DNA of 34,772 nt from an uncultured Flavobacteriales bacterium (GTDB lineage: Bacteria > Bacteroidota > Bacteroidia > Flavobacteriales_D > Sanyastnellaceae). Below the pieces are notes generated by a model. That model saw only the letters and a list, made by a program, of their open reading frames with translations, was not told where the DNA came from and did not search any database. Each line of letters starts with the position of its first letter. Position 1 is the stretch's first letter. Shown piece after piece: positions 16,738 to 26,823 of the stretch. The position numbers were made by a program, and so were the translations under genes. The stretch spans positions 1 through 34,772 of the forward strand of contig CALGEI010000162.1 in NCBI GenBank assembly GCA_937881575.1, given 5' to 3'.

Positions 16738-19354
16738 CCTTTGGAGCGTCTTCTACATCAAGGGGGCTTTCCGTTCGTGATTCCACATCTGTTTTCAAGG
16801 CTTCTTGAGCGCCCTGAGGCAATTTCAAAAACCCGCCTTTGATCACTTCAATTGACAGTTTTGCGGCTTCTTTCTCATAGGTCGCCATAAGCAAGTCACC
16901 TTCATCAATTTTTGCATTGATGATTTCTTCAGCAAATGGATCCTCAAGGTATTTTTGAATTGCACGCTTCAAAGGCCGTGCACCAAACTTCTCATCGTAG
17001 CCTTGCTCGACCAAAAAGTCCTTCGCGTCCTCTGTGACTTCAATCCCATAGCCTAGGTCATGAACTCTTTGAATCAAAGAACCCAATTCCAAATCAATGA
17101 TTTCATGAATGTGGTCTCGCGTCAAGCTCTTGAATAAAACGACATCATCAATTCGATTGAGGAATTCTGGGCTGAAGGCACGCTTGAGCGCAGTTTGAAT
17201 GACAGAGTCTCGGTTCGCATGTTCGTTTTCTACACGTGAATTGGTTCCAAAACCAACACCCGTGCCGAATTCTGCAAGCTGTCGTGCACCGATGTTTGAC
17301 GTCATGATAATGATGGTGTTCCGGAAGTCTATTTTCCTTCCTAAACTGTCCGTCATTTGTCCATCATCGAGCGCCTGCAACAACAAGTTGAATACATCTG
17401 GATGGGCTTTTTCAATTTCATCCAACAACACGATGGAGTAGGGGTGTCGCCTTACTTTCTCAGTTAATTGACCGCCCTCTTCATAGCCAACATATCCCGG
17501 AGGCGCTCCAACGAGTCTGGATATAGAGAATTTCTCCATGTATTCCGACATATCAATGCGGATCAACGATTCTTCTGAATCGAACATGAACTTGGACAAA
17601 ACTTTGGCTAGTTGTGTTTTTCCAACTCCCGTAGGCCCAAGGAATATAAACGATCCAATGGGCTTGTTGGGGTCTTTTAAGCCCGCTCTGTTCCGCTTGA
17701 TCGCTCGAGAGACTCGTAGAATGGCATCTTCTTGCCCTACGACCTTCCCTTGCAAATCATCTGTCATGCGCGCTAGACGTCCTGATTCCTTTTCTGCTAT
17801 TCGCTGCACCGGGATTCCCGTCATCATGCCGACAACGTCTCCAACATGGTCAACGGTCACTGTGACTCGTTTGTTTTTGCTATCCTCCTCCCACTGATTC
17901 TTAGCCTTTTCGAGTGCTTCATTCAACGTCCGTTCAGTATCCCGTAAACGGGCAGCTTCTTCGTAACGTTGACTCCGCACAACCCGGACCTTTTCCTCCT
18001 TGATGGCTTCTATTTCAGCTTCAATCTTCAAGATCTCCTCGGGTACATGGATGTTGTTCAGATGCACTCTTGACCCGACTTCATCCATGGCGTCAATCGC
18101 TTTGTCTGGCAAATGCCGATCTGTGATATACCGTGCGGTAAGATTCACACAAGCTAAAATGGCTTCATCCGTGTAGGTTACACTGTGGTGTTCCTCGTAT
18201 TTATCTTTAATGTTATTTAAAATCTGAACCGTTTCATCAATCGTAGTCGGTTCAACCAAGACTTTTTGAAAACGGCGTTCCAAAGCACCATCCTTTTCGA
18301 TGTGCTGACGGTATTCATCCAACGTAGTGGCACCGATGCATTGGATTTCTCCTCGAGCCAATGCAGGTTTGAACATGTTGGACGCGTCCAATGAGCCACT
18401 TGCTCCACCGGCTCCAACAATGGTGTGAATCTCATCAATAAAGAGAATGACATCCGGAGATTTCTCCAACTCGTTCATGACCGCCTTCATGCGCTCCTCG
18501 AATTGCCCCCGGTATTTGGTGCCGGCGACCAAGGATGCTATATCAAGGGTCACAATCCGTTTGTTGAATAAAACTCGGCTTACTTTCTTTTCAATAATGC
18601 GCAAGGCCAATCCCTCGGCAATGGCACTTTTACCAACACCAGGCTCTCCGATTAGAATCGGATTGTTTTTCTTTCGACGAGATAAAATCTGTGAAACCCG
18701 TTCGATTTCCTTTTGGCGACCTACAATCGCATCCAGTCGACCGTCCTCTGCAATTTTCGTCAAATCTCGACCGAAATTATCGAGCACAGGGGTTTTGCTT
18801 TTCGGATCAGCTTTTCTTGCGGATCCTCCTCCCATACCTTCCGATGACATTTCGCTTGGACCTTCATCTGAGAATTCTGGCCCTTCAGATCTTGGCGATA
18901 GAGGAGCGCCTCCTTCTTCTTGGATGATGCTCTCATATTCTTCCTTGGCCACATCGTAGTCGATGTTGAATGCGCTGAGCGTTTTGGTGGCTACGTTGTC
19001 CTCATCCTTCAGGATGCTCAACAGCAAGTGTTCCGTACCAATCAAACTTGATTTGAAAATCTTGGCTTCGAGGTAGGTGATCTTAAGAATCTTCTCCGCT
19101 TGTTTGATGAGCGGAATGTTGCCGGCTCCTATTGACTTGCCTGCAGTCGGTCGAATGCTGCTCTCCACCACTTTACGTAGTTTTTGCAAATCAACATTCA
19201 GGCCTTCCAAAATCCGGACAGCTGTGCCCTCACCTTCTCGTATTATGCCTAAAAGCAAATGCTCAACACCGATGTAATTGTGTCCTAAACGCAACGCTTC
19301 TTCGCGGCTATACGTAATAACATCCTTGACTCTAGGGGAAAATTTCGCGTCCAT
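16721..19354 (-). CDS. clpC: ATP-dependent Clp protease ATPase subunit ClpC
   Basis: The 877-residue AAA+ unfoldase has two N-terminal Clp repeats (about 1-145) and an acidic, glycine-rich linker (about 148-185). AAA module 1 has Walker A GEPGVGKS (236-243) and Walker B LFIDEIH (304-310). A UVR-type segment lies at about 453-480, AAA module 2 has Walker A GPTGVGKT (573-580), and the C-terminal D2-small domain contains [11 protein letters not shown]. The UVR segment separates ClpC from ClpA and ClpB. It delivers substrates to ClpP, which is not in the window. The C-terminal tail (about 845-877) is acidic and variable. It is divergent from gyrA across 280 bases. Confidence 0.96.
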   Translation of the reverse strand: MDAKFSPRVKDVITYSREEALRLGHNYIGVEHLLLGIIREGEGTAVRILEGLNVDLQKLRKVVESSIRPTAGKSIGAGNIPLIKQAEKILKITYLEAKIFKSSLIGTEHLLLSILKDEDNVATKTLSAFNIDYDVAKEEYESIIQEEGGAPLSPRSEGPEFSDEGPSEMSSEGMGGGSARKADPKSKTPVLDNFGRDLTKIAEDGRLDAIVGRQKEIERVSQILSRRKKNNPILIGEPGVGKSAIAEGLALRIIEKKVSRVLFNKRIVTLDIASLVAGTKYRGQFEERMKAVMNELEKSPDVILFIDEIHTIVGAGGASGSLDASNMFKPALARGEIQCIGATTLDEYRQHIEKDGALERRFQKVLVEPTTIDETVQILNNIKDKYEEHHSVTYTDEAILACVNLTARYITDRHLPDKAIDAMDEVGSRVHLNNIHVPEEILKIEAEIEAIKEEKVRVVRSQRYEEAARLRDTERTLNEALEKAKNQWEEDSKNKRVTVTVDHVGDVVGMMTGIPVQRIAEKESGRLARMTDDLQGKVVGQEDAILRVSRAIKRNRAGLKDPNKPIGSFIFLGPTGVGKTQLAKVLSKFMFDSEESLIRIDMSEYMEKFSISRLVGAPPGYVGYEEGGQLTEKVRRHPYSIVLLDEIEKAHPDVFNLLLQALDDGQMTDSLGRKIDFRNTIIIMTSNIGARQLAEFGTGVGFGTNSRVENEHANRDSVIQTALKRAFSPEFLNRIDDVVLFKSLTRDHIHEIIDLELGSLIQRVHDLGYGIEVTEDAKDFLVEQGYDEKFGARPLKRAIQKYLEDPFAEEIINAKIDEGDLLMATYEKEAAKLSIEVIKGGFLKLPQGAQEALKTDVESRTESPLDVEDAPKDDSEA

Positions 19355-19634
19355 GTGCTTCTAATTCAGGGGGCATTCAAAATTCGTATCCATCACGACT
19401 AAATATAAAAGTGGCTTCAAAAATGACGCCGCTTATATCCAATCTCTGTCGACTCCGATAAAACTACAACCGGACCTGCGCAAACATCTTGCCAACCTGA
19501 GGGTTTATCCACATCCCATTGGGGAGATTTGTGAGTAATTGGACCGCGGTCTGCAGCATGCTCAAGTTGTAACGACGTATTTTCGTTGACGACTTAAACA
19601 TCATGTTCTATGGTGTTTGTAACAAGCTGACACG
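19355..19634 (+). other. Intergenic region between divergent clpC and gyrA
   Basis: This 280-base gap must hold the promoters of both genes. TATATTTA read on the minus strand is near the clpC side, but no -33 TTG is at the right distance. No exact TAnnTTTG match or inverted repeat resembling a CtsR operator was found on either strand. Confidence 0.5.
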
Positions 19635-22160
19635 ATGGCAGAAGGAGAGAAGATTGTACAGATCAATATAGCTGACGAAATGAAATCAGCCTACATCGAT
19701 TACTCGATGTCGGTCATTGTATCCCGAGCACTTCCAGATGCACGCGATGGGCTAAAACCTGTGCACAGACGTGTCCTTTATGGAATGCTTGATTTGGGTG
19801 TTTTATCCAATCGGGCTTACAAGAAAAGCGCTAGAATTGTAGGGGAGGTTTTGGGTAAATACCACCCACATGGTGACACATCTGTCTATGACACCATGGT
19901 TCGAATGGCTCAACATTGGTCATTGCGCTACCCCATGGTGGATGGTCAAGGAAACTTCGGTTCGATCGACGGCGACAACCCAGCTGCCATGCGTTACACC
20001 GAAGCGCGATTGCGCAAGGTTGCAGAAGAGATGCTGGGGGATTTGGAAAAAGAAACCGTTGATTTTCGCCCCAATTTCGATGAGAGTTTGCAGGAGCCTA
20101 CAGTGCTTCCTGCCAAACTTCCAGCCCTCTTGGTCAATGGTGCTTCAGGCATTGCAGTTGGAATGGCAACCAACATGCCACCGCACAATTTATCCGAAGT
20201 GATCGATGGTACCATTGCCTACATCCAAGACAATGACATTACAATTGACGGACTCATGGAGTACGTCAAAGCTCCTGACTTTCCTACCGGAGGGATCATT
20301 CATGGTGTGGAAGGTGTTCATGACGCTTTTCAAACGGGTCGCGGGAAGATTGTCGTTCGCGGAAAGGCGCGCATAGAAGAGACGAAGTCAGGCCGAGAAG
20401 TGATCATTGTGGAGGAGATCCCTTACATGGTTAACAAAGCGGAAATGGTGCGAAAGACCGCTGAATTGGTCAATGAAAAGAGAATTGAAGGCATCTCTGA
20501 AATACGCGATGAATCAGACAGAAAAGGCATGCGTGTGGTCTATGAGATCAAGCGAGATGCCATGGCAACGGTCGTTTTGAACAAACTGTTCAAATACACA
20601 GCCCTTCAAAGCTCCTTCTCTGTCAATAACATTTGTTTGGTGCACGGTCGGCCACAGTTATTGAATTTAAAAGGGTTGATTTCAAATTTTGTTGAGCATC
20701 GCCACGATGTGGTTACGCGACGAACACAATTTGAACTGCGCAAGGCGCAAGAGCGCGCTCACATTCTTCAAGGACTGATCATTGCCCTTGAAAACCTGGA
20801 TGAAGTCATCAAGTTGATCCGAGCAAGTGCCAATCCAGAGGAGGCAAGGAACGGGCTTATGCAGCGTTTTGAGTTGTCTGAACTTCAAGCACGGGCTATT
20901 CTCGACATGCGACTTCAGAAACTCACCGGATTGGAGCGTGATAAATTGCGCGCCGAATTTGATGAGTTGATGGCAACAATTGCAGAGCTCGAGGACATTT
21001 TGGCACGGGTAGAGCGCCGAATGGAGATCATCACGGCCGAGTTGGTGGATATCAAGGAACGTTTTGGTGACGAACGAAGAAGCGTCATTGAATTCAGCAG
21101 TGCTGACGTGAGCATGGAAGATTTGATTGCCGATGAACAAGTCGTCATCAGTATCAGCCATGCCGGTTATATCAAGCGAACACGACTCTCAGATTACCGC
21201 TCTCAGAGTAGAGGAGGAGTGGGTTCTAAAGGAGCGACAACCCGTGATGCGGATTTTGTAGAACACATCTTTACAGCGACCAATCACAATTGGCTTTTGA
21301 TATTCACGGCCAAAGGCAAGTGCTTTTGGATGAGAATCTATGAGGTTCCTGAAGGATCCAAGGTCTCAAAAGGTCGAGCCATCCAAAATTTGATTCACAT
21401 AGAATCCGATGATAAGGTCTTGGCTTACATCCCGGTGATGGACTTGAAAGATCCTGAATATGTCAAGGACAACTTTGTCGTTTTGGCGACCCGTCAAGGA
21501 TTGATCAAAAAGACCAATTTAGAAGCTTATTCCCGTCCACGAACCAATGGAATCAACGCGGTGACCATTCGTGAAGGGGATGAATTGCTGACGGCTCGTT
21601 TGACCAACGGTGAAAACGAAATCATCATTGGATTGAAGTCAGGTAAAGCCATTCGATTCAACGAAGAAAAAGTTCGTGCCGTAGGCCGAACGGCGATGGG
21701 AGTGAAGGGAGTAACATTGGGCGGGCCTGACGATGAAGTGATAGGGATGGTTTGTGTTCGGAGTGTTGATTCAGACATCTTGGTTGTTTCATCCAAAGGG
21801 TATGGCAAACGATCCGCTGTTGAGGATTATCGCATCACCAATCGAGGAGGGAAGGGCGTTAAGACGATCAGTGTTACGGAAAAAACAGGAGAGCTTATTA
21901 GCATCTTGAATGTCACGGACGAAGAGGACTTGATGATCATCAACAAGTCCGGCATCACCATTCGCACAGGCGTGGAGGAGTTGCGTGTGATGGGAAGAGC
22001 CACACAAGGAGTCAGGCTCATCTCCCTCAGAGGCAATGATCAAATCGCATCCGTTTGTCGCGTTCCAAAGAGCGATGAGGAAGAGCTGATCGACGGCGAA
22101 GAGTCCACAGATGACAACGCGACTACCCCCCCAACGTCTCCAGAAACAACAGAAGAATAA
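19635..22160 (+). CDS. gyrA: DNA gyrase subunit A
   Basis: The 841-residue protein opens with the winged-helix breakage-reunion domain: [22 protein letters not shown] (30-51), [12 protein letters not shown], and the catalytic tyrosine Y121 in MRYTEARL. The C-terminal beta-pinwheel follows, with several RGG-rich strands. The GyrA-box position reads QSRGGVG (around residue 525), unlike the enterobacterial QRRGGKG; this seems usual for Bacteroidota and supports gyrase rather than topoisomerase IV. At the fluoroquinolone positions, E. coli S83 corresponds to T82 and D87 to D86. The last 40 residues are acidic and threonine/proline rich. The ATG at 19635 fits the conserved N-terminus. Confidence 0.95.
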   Translation: MAEGEKIVQINIADEMKSAYIDYSMSVIVSRALPDARDGLKPVHRRVLYGMLDLGVLSNRAYKKSARIVGEVLGKYHPHGDTSVYDTMVRMAQHWSLRYPMVDGQGNFGSIDGDNPAAMRYTEARLRKVAEEMLGDLEKETVDFRPNFDESLQEPTVLPAKLPALLVNGASGIAVGMATNMPPHNLSEVIDGTIAYIQDNDITIDGLMEYVKAPDFPTGGIIHGVEGVHDAFQTGRGKIVVRGKARIEETKSGREVIIVEEIPYMVNKAEMVRKTAELVNEKRIEGISEIRDESDRKGMRVVYEIKRDAMATVVLNKLFKYTALQSSFSVNNICLVHGRPQLLNLKGLISNFVEHRHDVVTRRTQFELRKAQERAHILQGLIIALENLDEVIKLIRASANPEEARNGLMQRFELSELQARAILDMRLQKLTGLERDKLRAEFDELMATIAELEDILARVERRMEIITAELVDIKERFGDERRSVIEFSSADVSMEDLIADEQVVISISHAGYIKRTRLSDYRSQSRGGVGSKGATTRDADFVEHIFTATNHNWLLIFTAKGKCFWMRIYEVPEGSKVSKGRAIQNLIHIESDDKVLAYIPVMDLKDPEYVKDNFVVLATRQGLIKKTNLEAYSRPRTNGINAVTIREGDELLTARLTNGENEIIIGLKSGKAIRFNEEKVRAVGRTAMGVKGVTLGGPDDEVIGMVCVRSVDSDILVVSSKGYGKRSAVEDYRITNRGGKGVKTISVTEKTGELISILNVTDEEDLMIINKSGITIRTGVEELRVMGRATQGVRLISLRGNDQIASVCRVPKSDEEELIDGEESTDDNATTPPTSPETTEE

Positions 22161-22233
22161 ATCAACTTTGGCATTGTTTTGGATTTAGAACATCAAAACA
22201 TCCCAAAGGCCTGCAAGCAAAATCATTCGATTC

Positions 22234-23373
22234 ATGAAAAACGCAATCACTTTTCTATTTCTGCTTACTGCCGGCGCTGCGTTCGGTCAAAAGCAAGTAG
22301 TATCGGCATTCAATGCCAACAAATCTGGAGACTTTAGTTCAGCCGCCGCTTACATCGATGAGGCCATCACGATTGAAAAAGCTGCTGTCAAGGACAAAAC
22401 TTGGCGTTATCGAGGGGAAATTTATCTTAACATCGCACAAGACAGTGCTCTTTCTCCAGCCTATCCCCAGGCCCTATGGATTGCCCGAGATTCTTACAAA
22501 AAGGCGCAAGAACTTGACGTCAAAGAATCCTACAAAAGGGAAATCATCATTGGCCTTGGACTGGTCCAGACAACATCGGGCAATCAAGGAATATCAGATT
22601 ACTCCAATGAAAATTATGGACCAGCAGCTCGGAAATTTGACTTGAGCGCCGAGGTTGCAGGGATGTTTGATGTTTTGGACACGATGGCCATCTTCAACGC
22701 TGCGCTTTGCTACGAAAAGTCCAATGAAATCGACGCAGCGGTTGCACGATACAAGACATGTGGCGCCAGTGGCTATCAAGTGCCCAATGTTTATTTGTTC
22801 GCGGCTAACATTCTGCGCCAGAATAACCGAACTGAAGACGCATTGAAGGAACTTCAATCAGCTAGAGTCCAGTTCCCTCGCGAACAGAGCTTGATCATTG
22901 AAGAACTCAACATTTACTTGGAGGCACAAGATTATGCCCGTGCGGAGAACAACTTGAAGTTAGCTGCAGAAGGGGATCCGAACAATGAAATTCTTTGGTT
23001 TAGTTTGGGAAGCGTTTATGACAACTTGGATAAGACGGCTGCAGCTGCTGAGGCCTATTTAAAGGCAATTGCCATTAACCCCGAATATTTTGATGCCAAC
23101 TACAACCTAGGCGCTATGTATTTCAATCAGGCTGTTGAGGGCATCAATGATGCGAATGATATGTGGAAGCCACGGATGACTAAAGCGGAGACTGCTTCCC
23201 AAAAAGCCATTGAAGATGCTGCAAAGGAGAAATTCCTTGAAGGCCGTCCGTATCTGGAAGCAGCGCACAAAGCCACCCCGGAAGATGTAGATACCATTCG
23301 CTCGTTACGAGATATTTATGCCCGTACCGGTCAGGATGATCTCATGTTGAAAATGAGTGGACTTCTGAAATAA
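22234..23373 (+). CDS. Secreted tetratricopeptide-repeat protein
   Basis: The 379-residue protein has a signal peptide (FLFLLTAGAAFGQ) and a mostly helical body. At least two clear TPR motifs (about residues 245-310: NNEILWFSLGSVYDNLDKTA, AAEAYLKAIAINPEY) are followed by more helices, and weaker repeats lie upstream (FNANKSGDFSSAAAYIDEAI). TPRs are protein-binding scaffolds, so a periplasmic or outer-membrane scaffold role is likely but the partner is unknown. It starts 73 bases after gyrA on the same strand and ends just before a terminator. Confidence 0.85.
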   Translation: MKNAITFLFLLTAGAAFGQKQVVSAFNANKSGDFSSAAAYIDEAITIEKAAVKDKTWRYRGEIYLNIAQDSALSPAYPQALWIARDSYKKAQELDVKESYKREIIIGLGLVQTTSGNQGISDYSNENYGPAARKFDLSAEVAGMFDVLDTMAIFNAALCYEKSNEIDAAVARYKTCGASGYQVPNVYLFAANILRQNNRTEDALKELQSARVQFPREQSLIIEELNIYLEAQDYARAENNLKLAAEGDPNNEILWFSLGSVYDNLDKTAAAAEAYLKAIAINPEYFDANYNLGAMYFNQAVEGINDANDMWKPRMTKAETASQKAIEDAAKEKFLEGRPYLEAAHKATPEDVDTIRSLRDIYARTGQDDLMLKMSGLLK

Positions 23374-23398
23374 CATTCTGTATCTGAGCAATTCAAAG

Positions 23399-23423
23399 AA
23401 AGGAGCTAGGTACTCCTTTTTTT
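23399..23423 (+). terminator. Rho-independent terminator after the TPR gene
   Basis: AAAGGAG (23399-23405) pairs with CTCCTTT (23413-23419) around a seven-base loop and is followed by a run of Ts. It ends the gyrA-TPR transcript 26 bases after the stop codon. Confidence 0.85.
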
Positions 23424-23515
23424 GTTTCTCTGATTGTCATTTAACATAATATTAATTATCATTCACTAGAGGCTTGAAATTTAATGAGTCTGGCCAATTA
23501 GCTTAATTTGCGGGA

Positions 23516-24193
23516 ATGCGTTCAATCCCATTTTTCTCTATTCTGCTCTGTTCCGTGCCATTGTACTCACAGACGGCGGTGATTTATGATTTTAATTTCG
23601 ACGTTTCACCTTCGATCAGACAAGAATTGCCCGCATTGGATTTAATGGGTCAACCCAAAGGTCATTACAACGGAAGCAAGTGGGTGCCAGAAACAACGAG
23701 GGAAACATTGGATGCCCGTTACGTCAGCTCCATGTGTCAGACGCTTCAGGCGGCCGTTATCGACGAATTGAAGTTTGATGAAGTCGACATTGCCTACCCT
23801 CAAGGTCTGTCAATGCGCGTGCACCCTAGCCGCATGGACGGATTTCCAAAAATGAATTTGAAAAAAGCCTCGAAACAATACAATGTTGATTTTTTCATCT
23901 ACTGTTCCGTTGTAATCAAAGGTCGAGCAAGCGGAAACTTGGTCGTCATGAACAAACAACGCGAGGCTTCACTTAAATTAAACACTGAAATCGCCGTAAC
24001 CGTTTACCGTCCTGACGGCAACATTGAAGAGACCAATTCCATTGAAATCAAGGATTTGACGGCACCTTTTGAAGAGCATCATGTTGCGCAATTGGAGGAT
24101 GAGTTCACGCGTGTCATGGGAGTTTCGTTTTTGAGCCAATCGGACATAGAGCAACTCTTTTTATTCAGTCTTCAGAAATTGATGCGTGAGTAG
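23516..24193 (+). CDS. Uncharacterised exported protein
   Basis: The 225-residue protein has a short signal peptide (PFFSILLCSVPLYSQ) and no other recognisable motif. The mature part mixes strands and helices (DVSPSIRQELPALDL, a VDFFIYCSVVIKGRASGN strand region, EIAVTVYRPDG) and ends in a helical segment. The pattern of paired strands with a YRPDG turn suggests a compact periplasmic domain, but I do not recognise the family. It is isolated: a terminator precedes it and about 250 bases without genes follow it. Confidence 0.75.
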   Translation: MRSIPFFSILLCSVPLYSQTAVIYDFNFDVSPSIRQELPALDLMGQPKGHYNGSKWVPETTRETLDARYVSSMCQTLQAAVIDELKFDEVDIAYPQGLSMRVHPSRMDGFPKMNLKKASKQYNVDFFIYCSVVIKGRASGNLVVMNKQREASLKLNTEIAVTVYRPDGNIEETNSIEIKDLTAPFEEHHVAQLEDEFTRVMGVSFLSQSDIEQLFLFSLQKLMRE

Positions 24194-24446
24194 CTGACCG
24201 TGTCCAATTGGCTCCAGATGGTGATCCCTCCTGCCCGTCAATTTGACCCCTTGTCATGAGCTAACATTCCCCTGTTGCGATAATGAATTTGCGCAACGAA
24301 CTCCGTTGTTCAATTTATAAAGAGTTCGTATCCAATGCCATGACACACCATTCTGTGCGGCCAACAACCTCGCTGTGGATTCGAAACAATATATCTTGCC
24401 TGAAGCATAGAGTGAAGGAATATTTTGTCTAAATTTGCAGCCTCTT
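24194..24446 (+). other. Gene-free stretch before tRNA-Ser
   Basis: I see no credible coding frame, consensus promoter or hairpin in these 253 bases. An antisense open frame that runs through the tRNA gene is not credible. Confidence 0.5.
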
Positions 24447-24532
24447 GGAGGTTTGGCAGAGTTGGTCGATCGCACCGGTCTTGAAAACCGGCGTACCGCA
24501 AGGTACCGGGGGTTCGAATCCCTCAGCCTCCG
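24447..24532 (+). tRNA. tRNA-Ser (anticodon UGA)
   Basis: All arms can be drawn by eye. The acceptor stem is GGAGGTT (24447-24453) with AGCCTCC (24525-24531). The anticodon stem is CCGGT/ACCGG (24475-24479 and 24487-24491) around a seven-base loop with TGA at 24482-24484. A variable arm follows, then a T-stem GGGGG/CCCTC around TTCGAAT. The 86-base length and long variable arm fit serine. The discriminator is G24532 and is followed by CAC, so CCA is not encoded and must be added after processing. Confidence 0.95.
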
Positions 24533-24555
24533 CACAGGTGCACATGGCACAATGA

Positions 24556-24584
24556 AAAAGCCCAGTTGACTCTGGGCTTTTTTT
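24556..24584 (+). terminator. Rho-independent terminator after tRNA-Ser
   Basis: AAAAGCCCAG (24556-24565) pairs with CTGGGCTTTT (24572-24581) around TTGACT, followed by more Ts. It separates the tRNA transcript from the P450 cluster. Confidence 0.9.
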
Positions 24585-24685
24585 ATTTAGTTGAGTAGAA
24601 GGTTTTCTGGGTGTTCATGTGTTTTCCGTTAAATTACCGGTGATACGCATTAAAAGTCCACTCTGTCTCTCCTTCATCTCGCTTA

Positions 24686-26002
24686 TTGCCAATAACATTG
24701 TCCTCGATTTCCCCCATAGAAGAAGCTCCGGGAGCTTGGCCTTGGATCGGTCATGCATGGCAATTCAGAAAGGATCCTGTCCAGTTCTTCAAGAAAAACA
24801 GTCCGATCATGGGCTCCCTTTACTCCTTTAGAATATTTGGAAGACGAATCCATGTTGTCAATGATCCCGATTTGGTTCAAGAAGTCCTCGTTGGAAACAT
24901 GCCGGCCTACTCTAGACGAAAGACGTACACGTTTCTGCGAGAATTACTTGGTGAAGGCCTAATTACATCGGAAGGTGACCATTGGAGGAAAAACCGCCGG
25001 ACTCTGCAGCCGGGATTCAAGCGAGAGCAATTGACTGGCCTGCTTGAGGGAATCCAATCCACAGCACAAGAATGGATCAATACGAAGCTTGAATCCGCCC
25101 CTCTTTCATTGGATCTGCATGTGGAAATGAGTCAATTGACTTTGCGCATTTTAACCCGTTCCATCATCGATACCCAGTGGGATGAAGACATGGACTCTTT
25201 TCACTTGCATCTATCCGATGCTTGGGACCACTTGTCCGCTCAGCGCTTCCAATCTGGCCAATCCTTCAAGTTGAGCAACCGCAAGAGAATAAAAAAGGGA
25301 CAGAGTGCCATTGAATCGCTCAAAAGAACCGTCGGAAACATCGTGCAGGCCCGAAGAACGTCTTCAAACGAATCTTCTGACTTGTTGGCTATGCTCATGT
25401 CTGCTCGAGACGAAGTAACGGGCGAAGGTTTGTCTGACCAGGAATTGATCGACGAAGTGATGACGCTGGTCATTGCCGGGCATGATACCACGGCGAGTGC
25501 GTTGACTTGGACGGTCTACTGTTTGACTCAAAACCCACAATGGATTGGTGCGATGCGAGATGAAATCGCTCGCTTACCAGAAGGATTGTGGCGCATGGAG
25601 GATCTTCGTCAACTCGACATCACATCGAGGGTCTTGCAAGAAGGCATGCGGCTGTACCCACCTGTTTGGACTTTTGGAAGACGAACCCAATCCGAAACTC
25701 AGCTTGGAGGGTTCAGTTTGCCTCCAGACGCTTCTGTTACAATGCCGCTTGTCGCCATACATTGTCTTGCGTCTAGTTGGAGTCACCCCCACGCATTTCA
25801 TCCGGATCACTTTCTTGCCGATGCCATTCGTGATCGTTCAAAATTCGCCTATTTCCCTTTTGGAGCTGGGCAACGCATGTGCATCGGATCCCATTATGCG
25901 ATGATGGAAATGCAATGTGTCCTTGCCCATGTGTTGGCTCAACTCGATGTCGAATGGTTAGGACCACGTCATCCCGCTTTGGCTCCGCTGGTTACGCTGT
26001 AG
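24686..26002 (+). CDS. Cytochrome P450 monooxygenase
   Basis: The 438-residue P450 has the WxxxR C-helix motif (W100, R104), the I-helix oxygen-activation motif AGHDTT (264-269), ExxR at E319-R322, and the haem loop FGAGQRMCIG with thiolate C399. It has no signal peptide or fused reductase, so separate redox partners are needed. The overall look resembles the CYP4/CYP102-like group that often hydroxylates fatty acyl chains, but the substrate is not proven. No ATG gives a full N-terminus. TTG at 24686 was chosen, and TTG at 24698 would also keep the EEAPG proline region. It heads the cluster, 44 bases before the acyltransferase gene, and lies just past the tRNA-Ser terminator. Confidence 0.94.
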   Translation: MPITLSSISPIEEAPGAWPWIGHAWQFRKDPVQFFKKNSPIMGSLYSFRIFGRRIHVVNDPDLVQEVLVGNMPAYSRRKTYTFLRELLGEGLITSEGDHWRKNRRTLQPGFKREQLTGLLEGIQSTAQEWINTKLESAPLSLDLHVEMSQLTLRILTRSIIDTQWDEDMDSFHLHLSDAWDHLSAQRFQSGQSFKLSNRKRIKKGQSAIESLKRTVGNIVQARRTSSNESSDLLAMLMSARDEVTGEGLSDQELIDEVMTLVIAGHDTTASALTWTVYCLTQNPQWIGAMRDEIARLPEGLWRMEDLRQLDITSRVLQEGMRLYPPVWTFGRRTQSETQLGGFSLPPDASVTMPLVAIHCLASSWSHPHAFHPDHFLADAIRDRSKFAYFPFGAGQRMCIGSHYAMMEMQCVLAHVLAQLDVEWLGPRHPALAPLVTL

Positions 26003-26046
26003 CCTAGCGTTCCTTTACCTTGTGTTTTCAAACCTCGAAAGTCGTC

Positions 26047-26823
26047 ATGAATTTCACCATCTCCGACCGCAAACCCATCCCGAAGGCCCGGCAAGCCGTT
26101 AAGGATTTCCTTGATTTGGCGCATGGAAAGAACTTTGCGCATGGGATGACTGAAGTGGATGTTACGGATGTGCTCGTAGCCCTGAACAACCGGAAGCAAG
26201 CAGGTCTTGATTCCCATTCTCTCGTAGCCCATACCATCTGGGCTTTGGGACGCGCCCTGGCTGAGCACCTCCCCTTGCAAGGCATTCCTTCTGGAAAAGA
26301 GTTGGTTGTATTTGAAGATGTCGATGTCGCCACCATGGTAGAAAAAGATCTGCCCGGTGGAGGTTCCGTTCCGTACCCCTACATTCTCCGGGGCGCCCAG
26401 CGGAAAACCTACGAAGAGATTGTGGCTGACTTGAGCCTCGCTAAGTCCTATGATTTGGAAGCTGCCAAAAAGGCCAAGCCAACCACCCGTTTGGAAGGAT
26501 TGCCCCGATCATTGCGCCTTTGGATCATGAAACGTGCATTGAAAGACCCGAATAAATACAAAGCCGCTTTGGGAACGGTCGCTTTGTCTACACTTGGAAT
26601 GATGATGCGCGAGCGACGCTGGTGGCCCGTGCCCATTGGGCCTCATGCCATTAGCATTGCCACCGGGGCCACATTCCAACGCAATGATGCGGACGGGATC
26701 AAGGACATCCTCTGTGTTTCGCTTCGGTTTGATCATGATTTGATGGATGGTGCACCCATCACACGTTTCGGAGCAAGCTTTGTCCAATATTTGGAGCATC
26801 ATCAGCACTTACTGATGCCATGA
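26047..26823 (+). CDS. Stand-alone 2-oxoacid dehydrogenase E2-type acyltransferase
   Basis: The 258-residue protein is an E2 catalytic domain (chloramphenicol-acetyltransferase fold) with the active-site motif HDLMDG, H230 to G235 (HxxxDG). It lacks lipoyl and peripheral-subunit-binding domains, so it cannot act as a complete pyruvate-dehydrogenase-type E2. A role in moving an acyl group between CoA (or a carrier) and an acceptor is a reasonable inference. The ATG at 26047 begins the fold; earlier in-frame codons from TTG at 26020 add nine residues without conserved sequence. Its TGA overlaps the hydroxylase ATG by four bases (26820-26823). Confidence 0.85.
   Translation: MNFTISDRKPIPKARQAVKDFLDLAHGKNFAHGMTEVDVTDVLVALNNRKQAGLDSHSLVAHTIWALGRALAEHLPLQGIPSGKELVVFEDVDVATMVEKDLPGGGSVPYPYILRGAQRKTYEEIVADLSLAKSYDLEAAKKAKPTTRLEGLPRSLRLWIMKRALKDPNKYKAALGTVALSTLGMMMRERRWWPVPIGPHAISIATGATFQRNDADGIKDILCVSLRFDHDLMDGAPITRFGASFVQYLEHHQHLLMP

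Noticed and set aside
20682-21161. Long minus-strand open frame inside gyrA
   Set aside because: It is a shadow of strongly conserved gyrA codons on the other strand.
24254-24550. Minus-strand open frame across the tRNA gene
   Set aside because: It runs antisense through a complete tRNA-Ser and has no recognisable protein sequence.
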